Below, one piece after another: positions 9,082-17,833 of a stretch of 64,000 nucleotides of DNA (its first letter is position 1; each line of letters opens with the position of its first letter). Under the pieces are notes generated by a model. The model was not told the origin of the DNA, did not search any database, and saw only the letters and a list, made by a program, of their open reading frames with translations. The stretch comes from Hellea sp. (lineage in GTDB: Bacteria; Pseudomonadota; Alphaproteobacteria; Caulobacterales; Maricaulaceae): positions 1-64,000 of the forward strand of contig JAOIVW010000005.1 in NCBI GenBank assembly GCA_028224375.1, read 5' to 3'. Position numbers and translations under genes: made by a program.

Positions 9082-9833
9082 TGGAGGGTTGGCCAATACC
9101 TCTTGGGCAAACGCTCATTACCTATCTCGCTTTCACGGCGATTATTATTGGCCGATATTTTCTGATTGTCTGGCCGATCCATTGGGCGCTGTGGAGCCGG
9201 CCTGCGGAGAAGGTTAAAGCACGGCGGCTGTCCAAACGCGAGCCGACCCGCGAAACGATCCGCAATGAAATTAAACTCTCCACCATATCCGCCTTTATAT
9301 ATGCCGCGCCTGCCGCGATTGTTTTGGAAATGTGGAAAGCGGGCGGCACGGCGATGTATGCGGGCGTGCCCCAAGGCGTAAGCGGGTGGGCATGGGTGTT
9401 TGTCAGCGCCTTTATCTATCTCTTCGCGCAGGACACATGGTTTTACTTTACCCATAGAATTATGCATCACCGCAAATTATTTAAATGGACGCATGAAGGC
9501 CATCACCGCTCCGTTCAGCCGACGCCTTGGGCCAGCTTTTCTTTTGACGCGATTGAAGCCGTCAGCGCGGCCTGGTTGCTCCCCGTCATGGCGCTCTTCA
9601 TTCCCATCCATGTCGGCACAGCTCTCGCGCTGTTGATGATTATGACTATCAACGCGGTGTTCAATCACGCAGGCTGGGAAGTCTATCCTGAGCGGTGGAT
9701 CAAAGGATGGTGGGGAAGGCACATTATCACCGCCAGTCACCACAACCTCCACCACACAAAGTTTAAAGGCAATTACGGATTATACTTCCGGTTTTGGGAT
9801 AAAATGTGTGGGACTGATAAAGGTTTGGTGTAG
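9081..9833 (+). CDS. Sterol desaturase / fatty acid hydroxylase family protein
   Basis: Integral membrane di-iron protein of about 250 residues. The start at ATG 9081 overlaps the glpD stop. Several hydrophobic segments surround the histidine clusters HRIMHH, HEGHH and HHNLHH, the iron ligands of the fatty acid hydroxylase superfamily. Substrates in the family include sterols, carotenoids and lipid acyl chains; none can be chosen here. The last 80 bases recur as a decayed copy at 10957. The gene converges with another, more distant family member two bases away. Confidence 0.87.
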   Translation: MEGWPIPLGQTLITYLAFTAIIIGRYFLIVWPIHWALWSRPAEKVKARRLSKREPTRETIRNEIKLSTISAFIYAAPAAIVLEMWKAGGTAMYAGVPQGVSGWAWVFVSAFIYLFAQDTWFYFTHRIMHHRKLFKWTHEGHHRSVQPTPWASFSFDAIEAVSAAWLLPVMALFIPIHVGTALALLMIMTINAVFNHAGWEVYPERWIKGWWGRHIITASHHNLHHTKFKGNYGLYFRFWDKMCGTDKGLV

Positions 9834-9835
9834 CT

Positions 9836-10843
9836 TTAAGCTTCTGCGTCGATGGCAGCGACTTTAGTTTTGCTTGTTTTTTTAACAAGGCGATAAGCAT
9901 CTCTAAATGGGATGACATAAAAATTCACACAAGAATTTAACTCCGAAGAGTCTTCGACAATTCCAAATTCTACATCCCTATCATCTTCCGGCATGTGATA
10001 GCAGCCGAAAAGAACATCCCAAAACGGGAAGATAAAAGCGAAGTTTTTATCAAGATGATCAGGATGGCGGCTGTGATGCACATGATGATGTGCAGGGCTT
10101 GCAAAGATCTTCGACCATATGCCGGGCCACTTTAGCCATATGTGAGAATGCCGTAAATGATAAGCTGCAAGATTAAAGCTTAAGGCAAAAACTGATAGAC
10201 CAATAATATTAAGCGAGTTCGGCGTGAACCCTAGCACCAACAAAATAAGCCCCCATGTAATCCCTGTGATCAAACTGATAATAAGTTTATAGGCCAGATT
10301 ATCGATAGGGTGTTCGCGGTAGTTAGAGAGAGGGTGCATGACTTCCCCGGAGTGATGGACTTTATGAAATTGCCACAAAAGCGGAATCTTATGTTGTAAA
10401 TAGTGGATATAAAACGCCATAAAATCATTGACCAAGGTCACAAGCAATAACGCTATGCCAGCCAGTAAATATGTGACTATGGGGCTATAGGGGGAGACGT
10501 TTCCTATACCTGCATAATCTGCGAACCCTGTTCCGATTAATATTCCGATTACGTAAGCGGCCGTCCCAACGCCAAATAGGAAGAAATGTCCGATCAGGCC
10601 ATGAAAGAAGAAATAACGCACATCGAGCCAAGCCGCCGGGTTTGACCAAACCGATTTTGGAAAAAGAAAATCAATAAAACTATCCGCGCTTTTTCGGCGG
10701 CGATAAAGCACATAGGCTGTGCCCAGGCTTGTCAGAATGAAGAGAAAAAACAGGCGATGGGTGGAGGTTCCAAGAAAGGACACAAACTCTATTGCGTAGC
10801 GTCCATAGGATTCTAAAAATGTGTCCACGCTGTCCATACCCAA
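9836..10843 (-). CDS. Sterol desaturase / fatty acid hydroxylase family protein (second, unlike the first)
   Basis: 335 residues with four or more hydrophobic helices and the di-iron histidine set HYLQH, HKVHH and HHHVHH, plus NYREHP between the clusters. Length and motif spacing differ from the neighbour at 9081, so this is a paralogue from another subfamily rather than a tandem copy. The short charged C-terminus (KKTSKTK) is probably cytoplasmic. It lies between the two direct repeats at 9754-9833 and 10957-11036, so it may have arrived in, or been left by, a recombination event. Substrate unknown. Confidence 0.85.
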   Translation of the reverse strand: MGMDSVDTFLESYGRYAIEFVSFLGTSTHRLFFLFILTSLGTAYVLYRRRKSADSFIDFLFPKSVWSNPAAWLDVRYFFFHGLIGHFFLFGVGTAAYVIGILIGTGFADYAGIGNVSPYSPIVTYLLAGIALLLVTLVNDFMAFYIHYLQHKIPLLWQFHKVHHSGEVMHPLSNYREHPIDNLAYKLIISLITGITWGLILLVLGFTPNSLNIIGLSVFALSFNLAAYHLRHSHIWLKWPGIWSKIFASPAHHHVHHSRHPDHLDKNFAFIFPFWDVLFGCYHMPEDDRDVEFGIVEDSSELNSCVNFYVIPFRDAYRLVKKTSKTKVAAIDAEA

Positions 10844-10956
10844 AACTCTACTTCATTAACGAGTCCTATAGCGGAAGATGTTTATTATAAAGTTTACGGA
10901 AGTGAAGCTAAGGCTCTAGCGGACAGATTGGTTTTTTCGGTGTCCAAACGAATACT

Positions 10957-11036
10957 ACACAAAGGTCAAAGGCAATTACGGATTATACTTCCGTTTTTGG
11001 GATAAAGTGTGTGGGACAGATAAGGGGTTGGTGTGA
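10957..11036 (+). pseudogene. Decayed 3' copy of the desaturase at 9081
   Basis: These 80 bases match the last 80 bases of the gene ending at 9833 at about 71 positions by eye. They encode KGNYGLYFRFWDK, then VCGTDKGLV and a stop. Nothing of the rest of the gene is present upstream. The two copies form direct repeats about 1.2 kb apart, flanking the minus-strand desaturase. Confidence 0.85.
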
Positions 11037-11064
11037 TTTAACGTCAAGCCTGACTGGTCCGCCC

Positions 11065-11610
11065 TTAGGGCTCGTATCGCGCTAATTTTTTACGATCTAC
11101 CATCCGTTTCCAAAACGCATTATAGGGATGAACATGCTCAGTTTGCCCGCTATCATTGACAAGTCTGAGACGCGCATTATGCCATCCGAAAATGCCTCTC
11201 TCCAGATTGTAAATGTTAGCAGCGCCTCTTTCGCGCAGAGCCACGTCTAGCCGTTTAGCCAGAATGGAAGAGCGCACGCCGACTGAACAATAAAAGATAA
11301 CTGTTTTTCCTGACCAATCCTGTTCGAATTGATTGAGAAAATCTTCCACGGATATAGAAGGGTCGACCTGTTGAGCTTTATCCAACCGGCTGACGTGAAA
11401 CTCTTTCTGTTCTCTGACATCAAATAGCAGCGTTGCTTCATCTGTAGTTTTTGACAGCGTTTTTGGCGAGATATGAGAGACAGATGGGTAAGTTTTCAAA
11501 ATACCTGCATGTGTCTTATCAAGGGCAGAGTTGCCTCTACCAAGCGCTAGAACGGTGGCAGGTAAAAGCAAAGCCAAAGCAGCCCCGGATATGAGATAAC
11601 GTCTATTCAT
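11065..11610 (-). CDS. Exported rhodanese-domain protein
   Basis: The start is set at ATG 11610, since MNRRYLISGAALALLLPATV is a good signal peptide or membrane anchor; a longer frame begins at 11652. About 181 residues. A single rhodanese domain holds LLFDVRE and the active-site loop FYCSVGVRS, with the catalytic cysteine. Rhodaneses move sulfane sulfur, and an exported form may act in the periplasm. The C-terminal tail (HVHPYNAFWKR) is outside the standard domain. Neighbours give no pathway. Confidence 0.8.
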   Translation of the reverse strand: MNRRYLISGAALALLLPATVLALGRGNSALDKTHAGILKTYPSVSHISPKTLSKTTDEATLLFDVREQKEFHVSRLDKAQQVDPSISVEDFLNQFEQDWSGKTVIFYCSVGVRSSILAKRLDVALRERGAANIYNLERGIFGWHNARLRLVNDSGQTEHVHPYNAFWKRMVDRKKLARYEP

Positions 11611-11706
11611 AGCGAATATGTAAGGGAGCGTTAGTGAGAATTCAATTAACAATGCTGTGTGGTGGATTTAGTGGAACCGATGAATGCGTTAACTCAACAG
11701 GATATT

Positions 11707-12291
11707 TTATCCTAAAAGTTTTTCGAGTTTCCTAACTACAGTAGGTGTGGCTTTTTTAGTTTGGAAAACAGTAGGTAAATTACTAAGCCACGCATATGAC
11801 GTTTGATTTCGCGCGGATTGTGATAACTTTTTTCGAGAAGAATTTTTAAGATACTCCAAAATTGCTAGAGCCATTTCGCGATTATAAGCCCACAAAACTT
11901 TACCTTTGTACTCGACGGTGAAATAGGCTTGTTTTGGCCAATCTATATTTATTCGACGACGAAGAGTGCAGTGATTGCAAGCTATAACTCCGCGTGAGTA
12001 TTTTCTAAGAGGCCAGCTGTAAGATGATGGCTTGAAGTGCTTAGGATTAATTCCATCAGGAAGATCTCTAATATTATCTATATTGTTACCAAGCCCAGTA
12101 TCATACCACACTTCATACTGATATCTTCCGTAATGTTTTGTGTAAAAAGTATCGAAGTCTTTTGATTTTTCGAAGTATGGACGATTGACCTTCTCTACGT
12201 TTGCTATGCCAATTGATTTTCTAAATGTAGCATGCTGCTCACATTGCGGACATTTCACGGAAACAAGCTCTGGAGCAGGCATAAAGTACAT
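11707..12291 (-). CDS. Uncharacterised protein with two CxxC pairs
   Basis: I do not recognise this 194-residue protein. C14-C17 (CPQC) and C105-C108 (CNHC) could form one zinc ribbon. It is rich in aromatic and basic residues (YGRYQYEVWYD, CTLRRRINIDW), with no signal peptide or membrane helix, which suggests a cytoplasmic, possibly nucleic-acid-binding protein. It starts one base after the uvrB stop, with a GGGGG ribosome site overlapping the uvrB end, so it is likely translated from the uvrB message. It is more AT-rich than uvrB, which suggests later arrival. Confidence 0.65.
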   Translation of the reverse strand: MYFMPAPELVSVKCPQCEQHATFRKSIGIANVEKVNRPYFEKSKDFDTFYTKHYGRYQYEVWYDTGLGNNIDNIRDLPDGINPKHFKPSSYSWPLRKYSRGVIACNHCTLRRRINIDWPKQAYFTVEYKGKVLWAYNREMALAILEYLKNSSRKKLSQSARNQTSYAWLSNLPTVFQTKKATPTVVRKLEKLLG

Positions 12292-12292
12292 T

Positions 12293-14416
12293 CTAATCCC
12301 CCTTCAACTTCTGCATCTCATCGCGCAGTCTCGCCGCTTCCTCAAACTCTAAATTCTCGGCCGCTTCGAACATGCGCTTCTCTAAATCTGCCAGGACCGC
12401 GATAATATTTCCACCGCCGACGAATTCGGCTTGGTCTTCTGCGGCTTCGAGATATTTCTTTTTCAGCTGACCGCTTGGGGTGTAGCGATTGGCGTCGTCT
12501 TTGATTTTTTGCGCGTCGGCGCTGTCGCCGACAATATCTGCGACGCCGCGCAGCACGGTTTTGGGGGTGATGCCGTGAAGTTCATTATGGGCGACTTGTC
12601 TTGCCCGTCTTCTGTCGGTTTCGTCCATGGCACGTTGCATGGAGCCCGTGACGCGGTCCGCATAAAGCACCACATTAGCTTCACTATTTCGGGCGGCGCG
12701 GCCAATGGTTTGCACGAGCGAGGTTTCGCTGCGTAGGAAGCCTTCCTTATCAGCGTCGAGAATGCCAACAAAAGCACATTCAGGAATATCGAGCCCTTCG
12801 CGGAGCAGATTAATCCCAATCAGCACATCAAATTTTCCGAGCCGCAAATCGCGGATAATGTCGATGCGTTCCAGCGTGTCGATGTCACTGTGCATATAGC
12901 GCACGCGAATACCTTGGTCGTGCATATATTCCGTCAGGTCTTCGGACATCTTTTTGGTCAATGTGGTTACGAGCGAGCGGAAGCCTTTGGCCGCAACTTT
13001 GCGCACTTCATCGATGACATCATCGACTTGGCTGGCCCCGTTGAGCGAGACGGGGCGAATTTCGACAGGCGGATCAATCAGACCTGTGGGGCGAATGACC
13101 TGCTCGGTAAAGACGCCGCCTGTGCGCTCCATTTCCCAATCGCCGGGTGTGGCGGAGACATGAACGGTTTGCGGGCGCATGGCGTCCCATTCCTCGAATT
13201 TCAACGGGCGATTATCGATACAGCTCGGCAGGCGAAACCCATGCTCGGACAAGGTCGATTTGCGGTTAAAGTCGCCTTTGCTCATCGCGCCGATTTGAGG
13301 CACGGTGACATGGCTCTCATCGGTGAAGAGGAGCGCATTTTCAGGCAGATATTCAAAGAGCGTGGGTGGCGGTTCACCAGGCTTGCGGCCCGTAAGGTAA
13401 CGCGAATAGTTCTCGATGCCCGTGCAGAATCCCTGCGCGGCCATCATTTCCAAGTCAAATTCTGTGCGCTGGGCGATGCGTTGGGCTTCAAGCAGTTTGC
13501 CCTCGGCCTCAAACTGTTTGAGCCTCGTATTCAGCTCGGTTTTTATTCCTTTCATGGCAGACTGGACGGTAGGGCGAGGCGTCACATAATGCGAATTGGC
13601 GTAAACGCGAACAGCTTCGATATTGCTAATGGTTTTGCCTGTCAGCGGATCGAAGACTGTGATGCTGTCAATCTCGTCGCCGAAGAAATCAAAGCGCCAC
13701 GCCGTGTCATCATAATGGGCGGGGAAAAGCTCAACTGTATCACCCCGCACACGAAACATGCCGCGCTGAAAGGCGAGGTCATTTCGGGTATATTGCAGCT
13801 GTACCAGTTGGCTCATCAATTCGCGGGGGTCGATGGCTTGCCCCTTGACGAGGTCGATTGTCATCGCCGTGTAAGTTTCCACAGAGCCGATACCGTAAAT
13901 GCAAGACACGGAGGCGATGATGATACAATCATCCCGCTCCAAAATCGCCCGCGTCGCAGCATGGCGCATACGGTCAATCTGCTCATTTACCGAACTGTCT
14001 TTTTCAATGAAGGTATCCGTGCGCGCGACATAAGCTTCGGGCTGATAATAGTCATAATAAGAGACAAAATATTCCACCGCATTATCAGGGAAGAAGCTCT
14101 TAAACTCAGAATAAAGTTGGGCGGCGAGCGTCTTATTCGGGGCCATAATCAGAGCGGGACGCTGGGTCTGCTCTATGATTTTGGCCATGGTGAAGGTTTT
14201 GCCCGAGCCTGTCACGCCGAGCAGGACTTGGTCTCGTTCTATGGAGGACAGGCCTTCGCATAGCTCTTTAATAGCGGTAGGTTGATCGCCTTTGGGCTCA
14301 AATTCAGAGACAAGTCGAAAGCGCTTACCGCCCTCTGATTTCTCAGGACGGTCAGGCCGATGCGGTTGCCACATTGACATATTCTTATCGGTCTTAAGCG
14401 GGGTGACAGTGGGCAT
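12293..14416 (-). CDS. uvrB: Excinuclease ABC subunit B
   Basis: Damage-verification helicase of nucleotide excision repair; it takes DNA from UvrA and recruits UvrC. 707 residues. Motifs: [12 protein letters not shown] (Walker A), the beta-hairpin [11 protein letters not shown] that probes the strand, TDESHV (helicase motif II), helicase motifs around [10 protein letters not shown] and QTIGRAARN, and a C-terminal UVR motif ([12 protein letters not shown]) that contacts UvrC. About 20 extra residues precede the conserved [15 protein letters not shown] long antisense frame across this gene is a shadow. No GTTC-N7-GTTC LexA site was seen just upstream. Confidence 0.97.
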   Translation of the reverse strand: MPTVTPLKTDKNMSMWQPHRPDRPEKSEGGKRFRLVSEFEPKGDQPTAIKELCEGLSSIERDQVLLGVTGSGKTFTMAKIIEQTQRPALIMAPNKTLAAQLYSEFKSFFPDNAVEYFVSYYDYYQPEAYVARTDTFIEKDSSVNEQIDRMRHAATRAILERDDCIIIASVSCIYGIGSVETYTAMTIDLVKGQAIDPRELMSQLVQLQYTRNDLAFQRGMFRVRGDTVELFPAHYDDTAWRFDFFGDEIDSITVFDPLTGKTISNIEAVRVYANSHYVTPRPTVQSAMKGIKTELNTRLKQFEAEGKLLEAQRIAQRTEFDLEMMAAQGFCTGIENYSRYLTGRKPGEPPPTLFEYLPENALLFTDESHVTVPQIGAMSKGDFNRKSTLSEHGFRLPSCIDNRPLKFEEWDAMRPQTVHVSATPGDWEMERTGGVFTEQVIRPTGLIDPPVEIRPVSLNGASQVDDVIDEVRKVAAKGFRSLVTTLTKKMSEDLTEYMHDQGIRVRYMHSDIDTLERIDIIRDLRLGKFDVLIGINLLREGLDIPECAFVGILDADKEGFLRSETSLVQTIGRAARNSEANVVLYADRVTGSMQRAMDETDRRRARQVAHNELHGITPKTVLRGVADIVGDSADAQKIKDDANRYTPSGQLKKKYLEAAEDQAEFVGGGNIIAVLADLEKRMFEAAENLEFEEAARLRDEMQKLKGD

Positions 14417-14460
14417 AAGGTTAAACTAGGCTCACCGCGCCAGAATACAAGGCTTATGGA

Positions 14461-15066
14461 TTATTTCAGGGCCGCCAAACGCACAGGTTTGAAGCTTCTG
14501 CGATGGATAGGCGAGGGGCCGCGAGTGTTGACCGCCTCGATATGGGCTTTGGTCGGGTAGCCTTTATGTCCGGCTAACCCATATCCAGGATAGCGCGTAT
14601 CCGCCTCAACCATAAGCCTGTCACGAGTCACCTTAGCGACGATTGAGGCCGCCGCGATGGAGAGGCTGCGCGAATCGCCTTTGACAATAGCTTGCGCCTC
14701 GCAGGGCAAGTCGGGCAGTTTATTCCCGTCAATCAGGGCCATGTTAGGCAGCTCTGGCAGGGCTAAAACGGCACGGCCCATGGCAATAAGGCTGGCCTGT
14801 AATATGTTGATACGGTCTATCTCTTCGGGCTCTGAAATACCTATGCCAATAAGTGCATTTTTCTCTATCGCGTTCAGCAAGAGTTCACGTTGTTTGTGGG
14901 ATAGGGCCTTACTGTCATTCAGACCTTCCGGGATTCTGGCTGGCGTCAATATGACCGCTGCGGCTACAACTGGCCCTGCAAGCGGTCCGCGTCCGGCTTC
15001 GTCAACGCCGCAAACTGGACCGAAACATTGGCGCTCGAAAGAAAAATCGGGAGTGAATTTTGACAT
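14461..15066 (-). CDS. rnhB: Ribonuclease HII
   Basis: Cleaves the RNA strand of RNA-DNA hybrids and starts removal of single ribonucleotides from DNA. 201 residues, normal length. The N-terminal [20 protein letters not shown] holds the first acidic catalytic pair, [13 protein letters not shown] follows, and the third acid is in [22 protein letters not shown] and [10 protein letters not shown] complete the family signature. It lies upstream of uvrB on the same strand with a 44-base gap, so co-transcription of the two is possible. Confidence 0.96.
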   Translation of the reverse strand: MSKFTPDFSFERQCFGPVCGVDEAGRGPLAGPVVAAAVILTPARIPEGLNDSKALSHKQRELLLNAIEKNALIGIGISEPEEIDRINILQASLIAMGRAVLALPELPNMALIDGNKLPDLPCEAQAIVKGDSRSLSIAAASIVAKVTRDRLMVEADTRYPGYGLAGHKGYPTKAHIEAVNTRGPSPIHRRSFKPVRLAALK

Positions 15067-15168
15067 AATTTTTAATCTGGCTCGAATCCTGCATTTTTTA
15101 TGTGATTAGGGCTTTTTAGGGCAAATAAGGTCTGATAAAAGGCCTCAAATGGAATAATGGAGTGAACC

Positions 15169-15561
15169 ATGGGTAAATTACGTTTGGCAGCTACAGCCGC
15201 CGCTTTAACCGTCGCAGCATTCGCGGCACCAGCTTTCGCGCAGGTTTCATCTGCTGCAGATTGTGATTATGAAGGCGGCGAAGTCTTCAACGTACAGGGC
15301 GCAACTGTGTGTCTCGTGCAAATCCGTCCCGAAGAGTATCGTGACGATGAAGCTTATGATGGGCAACAGCTCGGTGTGTCGACTTGTAATGGCGATACAC
15401 TATCTAACGGCACGTTCTGCAAAATTACATTAGTACCGGCCCCGCCAAAGCCGGTTGTCGCTGAGATAGATTCCACTGAAGTAGATCTCGCAACGAATGT
15501 TGACGGTATTGAAACAGTCGTTGAAGAAACAGAGACTGTATTGGAAGAAGAGCCTAAATAA
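15169..15561 (+). CDS. Small exported acidic protein of unknown function
   Basis: 130 residues. The first 24 (KLRLAATAAALTVAAFAAPA then FAQ) form a clear Sec signal peptide with an AXA cleavage site. The mature part has four cysteines in two pairs (C..C about 18 apart, then C..C about 14 apart) that may form disulfides. It ends with a glutamate- and valine-rich tail (VVEETETVLEEEPK). No known domain is recognised. A GGAG site precedes the ATG, and a strong terminator follows, so it is likely transcribed alone. Confidence 0.7.
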   Translation: MGKLRLAATAAALTVAAFAAPAFAQVSSAADCDYEGGEVFNVQGATVCLVQIRPEEYRDDEAYDGQQLGVSTCNGDTLSNGTFCKITLVPAPPKPVVAEIDSTEVDLATNVDGIETVVEETETVLEEEPK

Positions 15562-15581
15562 GTCTTTCACAAAATTGTTTT

Positions 15582-15611
15582 AAAAACCCGGCTCTTTGGT
15601 CGGGTTTTTTA
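15582..15611 (+). terminator. Rho-independent terminator
   Basis: AAAAACCCG pairs with CGGGTTTTTT around a 10-base loop, and the downstream arm is itself a T-run. It ends the transcript of the small exported protein. Confidence 0.85.
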
Positions 15612-15645
15612 TTGCTTGGAACACCGACGCGGGGTCTAAGGTCTT

Positions 15646-16323
15646 ATGCTTTGTGTTGTCATACCTACGCTCAATTGTGCGGATCATCTCGCTATGCTGA
15701 TGTCGCAATTAGAACAGGCAGACAGGATAGTTGTGGCCGATGGTGGATCCACTGACGAGACGCTCAATATTGCTGTTAAAGGAGCTGTATTAGCTATGGG
15801 GGCTGAAGGACGCGGGCAACAACTCGCTCTAGGGGCGCGTCACTCTGGGGATGCGAGTTGGTTTCTTTTTATACATGCAGATAATGAATTGCCTGAAAAA
15901 TGGCGAGAATCGGTGGCTCGACATATGTCACGCCATCCTAAGTCGATTGGCTATTTTAGATATCGCGCTAAGGCTAAAGGTCTTTGGCCTCGCATTATGG
16001 ACTTTTGGGTGGGCATGCGGTGTCAGTGGTGGGGTTTGCCCTATGGGGATCAAGGCCTGCTGATGTCTAAATCCATCTATGAGGAATTGGGCGGTTATCC
16101 TGAGCAGAGCTTATTTGAAGATGTAGCGCTAATTACGAGAATCAAAACTCGGTTGGGCCGAACAACCCTGCGCTCTCTCAAAGGCCATATGCGGGTCGAT
16201 GTGTCTAAATATGATGACGAAGGCATTTGGGCACAGGGGCTTAAAAACTTAGACCTTCTTAAAGCCTATCGAGCGGGAACAGATATTGAAGTTTTGGCAA
16301 AACGTTATAGGGACAATCTGTGA
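15646..16323 (+). CDS. Glycosyltransferase family 2 (TIGR04283-like)
   Basis: 225 residues, GT-A fold. MLCVVIPTLNCADHLAMLM starts the domain, VVADGGSTD gives the nucleotide-sugar motif, and FIHADNELP is the DXD-like metal site. GYPEQSLFEDVALI is typical of the small transferases called rSAM/selenodomain-associated transferase 2 (TIGR04283). It overlaps the next gene by four bases (GTGA), and that gene belongs to the usual partner family TIGR04282. The radical-SAM partner of some relatives is not seen here. Product unknown. Confidence 0.82.
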   Translation: MLCVVIPTLNCADHLAMLMSQLEQADRIVVADGGSTDETLNIAVKGAVLAMGAEGRGQQLALGARHSGDASWFLFIHADNELPEKWRESVARHMSRHPKSIGYFRYRAKAKGLWPRIMDFWVGMRCQWWGLPYGDQGLLMSKSIYEELGGYPEQSLFEDVALITRIKTRLGRTTLRSLKGHMRVDVSKYDDEGIWAQGLKNLDLLKAYRAGTDIEVLAKRYRDNL

Positions 16324-16904
16324 AACCTCGCCTCTATATCTTCGCTAAAGCTCCGGCCATGGGCAAAGCTAAAACACGTTTGGCCGCCGATATCGGGAAG
16401 GTTCACGCCCACCGGCTCTATCGGACCATGCTCTCTAAAGTCATAAATAATGTTCAAGACCCGCGCTGGGACACTGTCATCATGGCGACGCCTGTACGGG
16501 CGATTGGCACTGTGCCTGAATGGCAGGGCTTGCCGCAATATCCCCAAGCAAAAGGCTCGCTATCTCCACGCCTTGCGGCAGCGTTCCGAGGCGTAGGACC
16601 CGTCATCGTCATTGGAACAGACTGTCCGCAGGTCACGCGCAGTGATATAGCCGATGGTTTCAAATCCCTCAAAAAACATCCCGCTGTCTTTGGCCCTGCC
16701 GATGATGGCGGGTTTTGGCTGATGGGGATGAGGGCCCCCGTCAAGGCAGAGGTTTTTGATAATGTGCGGTGGTCACATGAAGATACACTAAGGGATGTTC
16801 AGGCCAATATTGACGGCACAGTGCATCATTTGCGCACCTTAATCGATGTGGATGACCTTAAGGCGTTACGGGCGCTTCGCTCTCTGTCGCCGCGTCAGCT
16901 TTAG
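16320..16904 (+). CDS. DUF2064 glycosyltransferase-like protein (TIGR04282-like)
   Basis: 194 residues, GTG start overlapping the previous stop. The pattern KAPAMGKAKTRLAADIG resembles the nucleotidyl/sugar-transferase loop, GTDCPQ and PADDGGFWLMG are family hallmarks, and RWSHEDTL follows. This is the transferase-1 partner of the preceding gene. The two are probably one functional unit acting on an unidentified small metabolite or glycan. The 3' end overlaps the convergent lipoprotein gene by 47 bases. Confidence 0.82.
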   Translation: MKPRLYIFAKAPAMGKAKTRLAADIGKVHAHRLYRTMLSKVINNVQDPRWDTVIMATPVRAIGTVPEWQGLPQYPQAKGSLSPRLAAAFRGVGPVIVIGTDCPQVTRSDIADGFKSLKKHPAVFGPADDGGFWLMGMRAPVKAEVFDNVRWSHEDTLRDVQANIDGTVHHLRTLIDVDDLKALRALRSLSPRQL

Positions 16905-17691
16905 CCTTTTCCGCATCCGCATTGACCTTTTTGGCAATCATGCCGAGTGTTTTATCAATCAGAATAAGATCAGAGCCTTTCCCGTGGGCGGGGACAATAG
17001 TCTGCGTGTCGGGGTAAGTTGCTTTAATCCAATTAAGTGTCTGAGGCCACGCTTTAAGGTTGGCATCGCTTAAATTACCCAAAGTGCTGGCTTCAGCGCC
17101 TAGAATAGCGCTGCCGCCAAAGAGAATTTTTTGAGCTGGGACATAAACGACCAGGTTTTCTTCTGCATAGCCGGGACCCGGATAGGCCACTTCTATGGGG
17201 CCCACTTTCGTACGGGCACCAGGGTTTTTCAGAGCGGCGACAGAGGTATTGGGAACAGGGAATTCTGCTTTGAGTGCTTTGATGGGGGTCAGAGGGTGCG
17301 TGAAAACTTCCGCGCCCTCTATTTCCATGACATCGACACCCGCTAAACGGTCGGGGTGGTGGTGAGTAATGACGAGCTTTTTGACGGGCTTACCGATGTC
17401 CGCCTCAATCGTATTTAACAGAGATTGGGTCAACATTTCGCCCCACGCCGTATCGACCATAATCAGGCTGTCGCCATCTTCGATAATTAATCCATTAGAC
17501 GGCACAGCTTTGCGGCCCGGCACTAAGTAATTAGAGGTATGTACCCAAACGCCATCCGCGATTTTCTGTAGCGCGACAGGATAAGTCTTGGATAATGGGT
17601 TGGCCTCGACGGGTGTGTCTGCCGCTTGGTTACAGGCGGATAATGCCAGGATAGCTGCCAAGCTTAGGGTTAGGAAATATCTCATCATCAC
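16858..17691 (-). CDS. B1-like metallo-beta-lactamase-fold lipoprotein with substituted zinc ligands
   Basis: 277 residues. The lipobox LSAC (C20) follows a signal peptide, so it is probably membrane-anchored facing the periplasm. The fold and landmarks are those of subclass B1 enzymes: HHHPDR (H110, H112, D114), a YPGPG loop followed by ENLVVYVP, FGG-AI, GNLSDA and PAHG (H236). Two metal ligands differ: the histidine after YPGPG is tyrosine (Y175), and the cysteine after FGG is serine (S194). This leaves H110, H112, D114 and H236. Substrate is unknown and lactam hydrolysis should not be assumed. It converges on and overlaps the glycosyltransferase gene. Confidence 0.82.
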   Translation of the reverse strand: MMMRYFLTLSLAAILALSACNQAADTPVEANPLSKTYPVALQKIADGVWVHTSNYLVPGRKAVPSNGLIIEDGDSLIMVDTAWGEMLTQSLLNTIEADIGKPVKKLVITHHHPDRLAGVDVMEIEGAEVFTHPLTPIKALKAEFPVPNTSVAALKNPGARTKVGPIEVAYPGPGYAEENLVVYVPAQKILFGGSAILGAEASTLGNLSDANLKAWPQTLNWIKATYPDTQTIVPAHGKGSDLILIDKTLGMIAKKVNADAEKAKADAATESEAPVTP

Positions 17692-17833
17692 TCTCGGGTT
17701 TAACGGTTAGGCTCATATAATCAGGACAGAGTCAGGGTGCAAGATAACTGCCAAATAAAAACCACATGATAAAATCAACAGAAAACTGGAACTTATCACG
17801 GCCCCAAGGCATAGATATAAAAAGGAAACAACT

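Noticed and set aside
12890-14263. Long open frame (457 codons) on the plus strand
   Set aside because: It is antisense to uvrB, whose motifs and codon pattern are certain; the product resembles nothing known.
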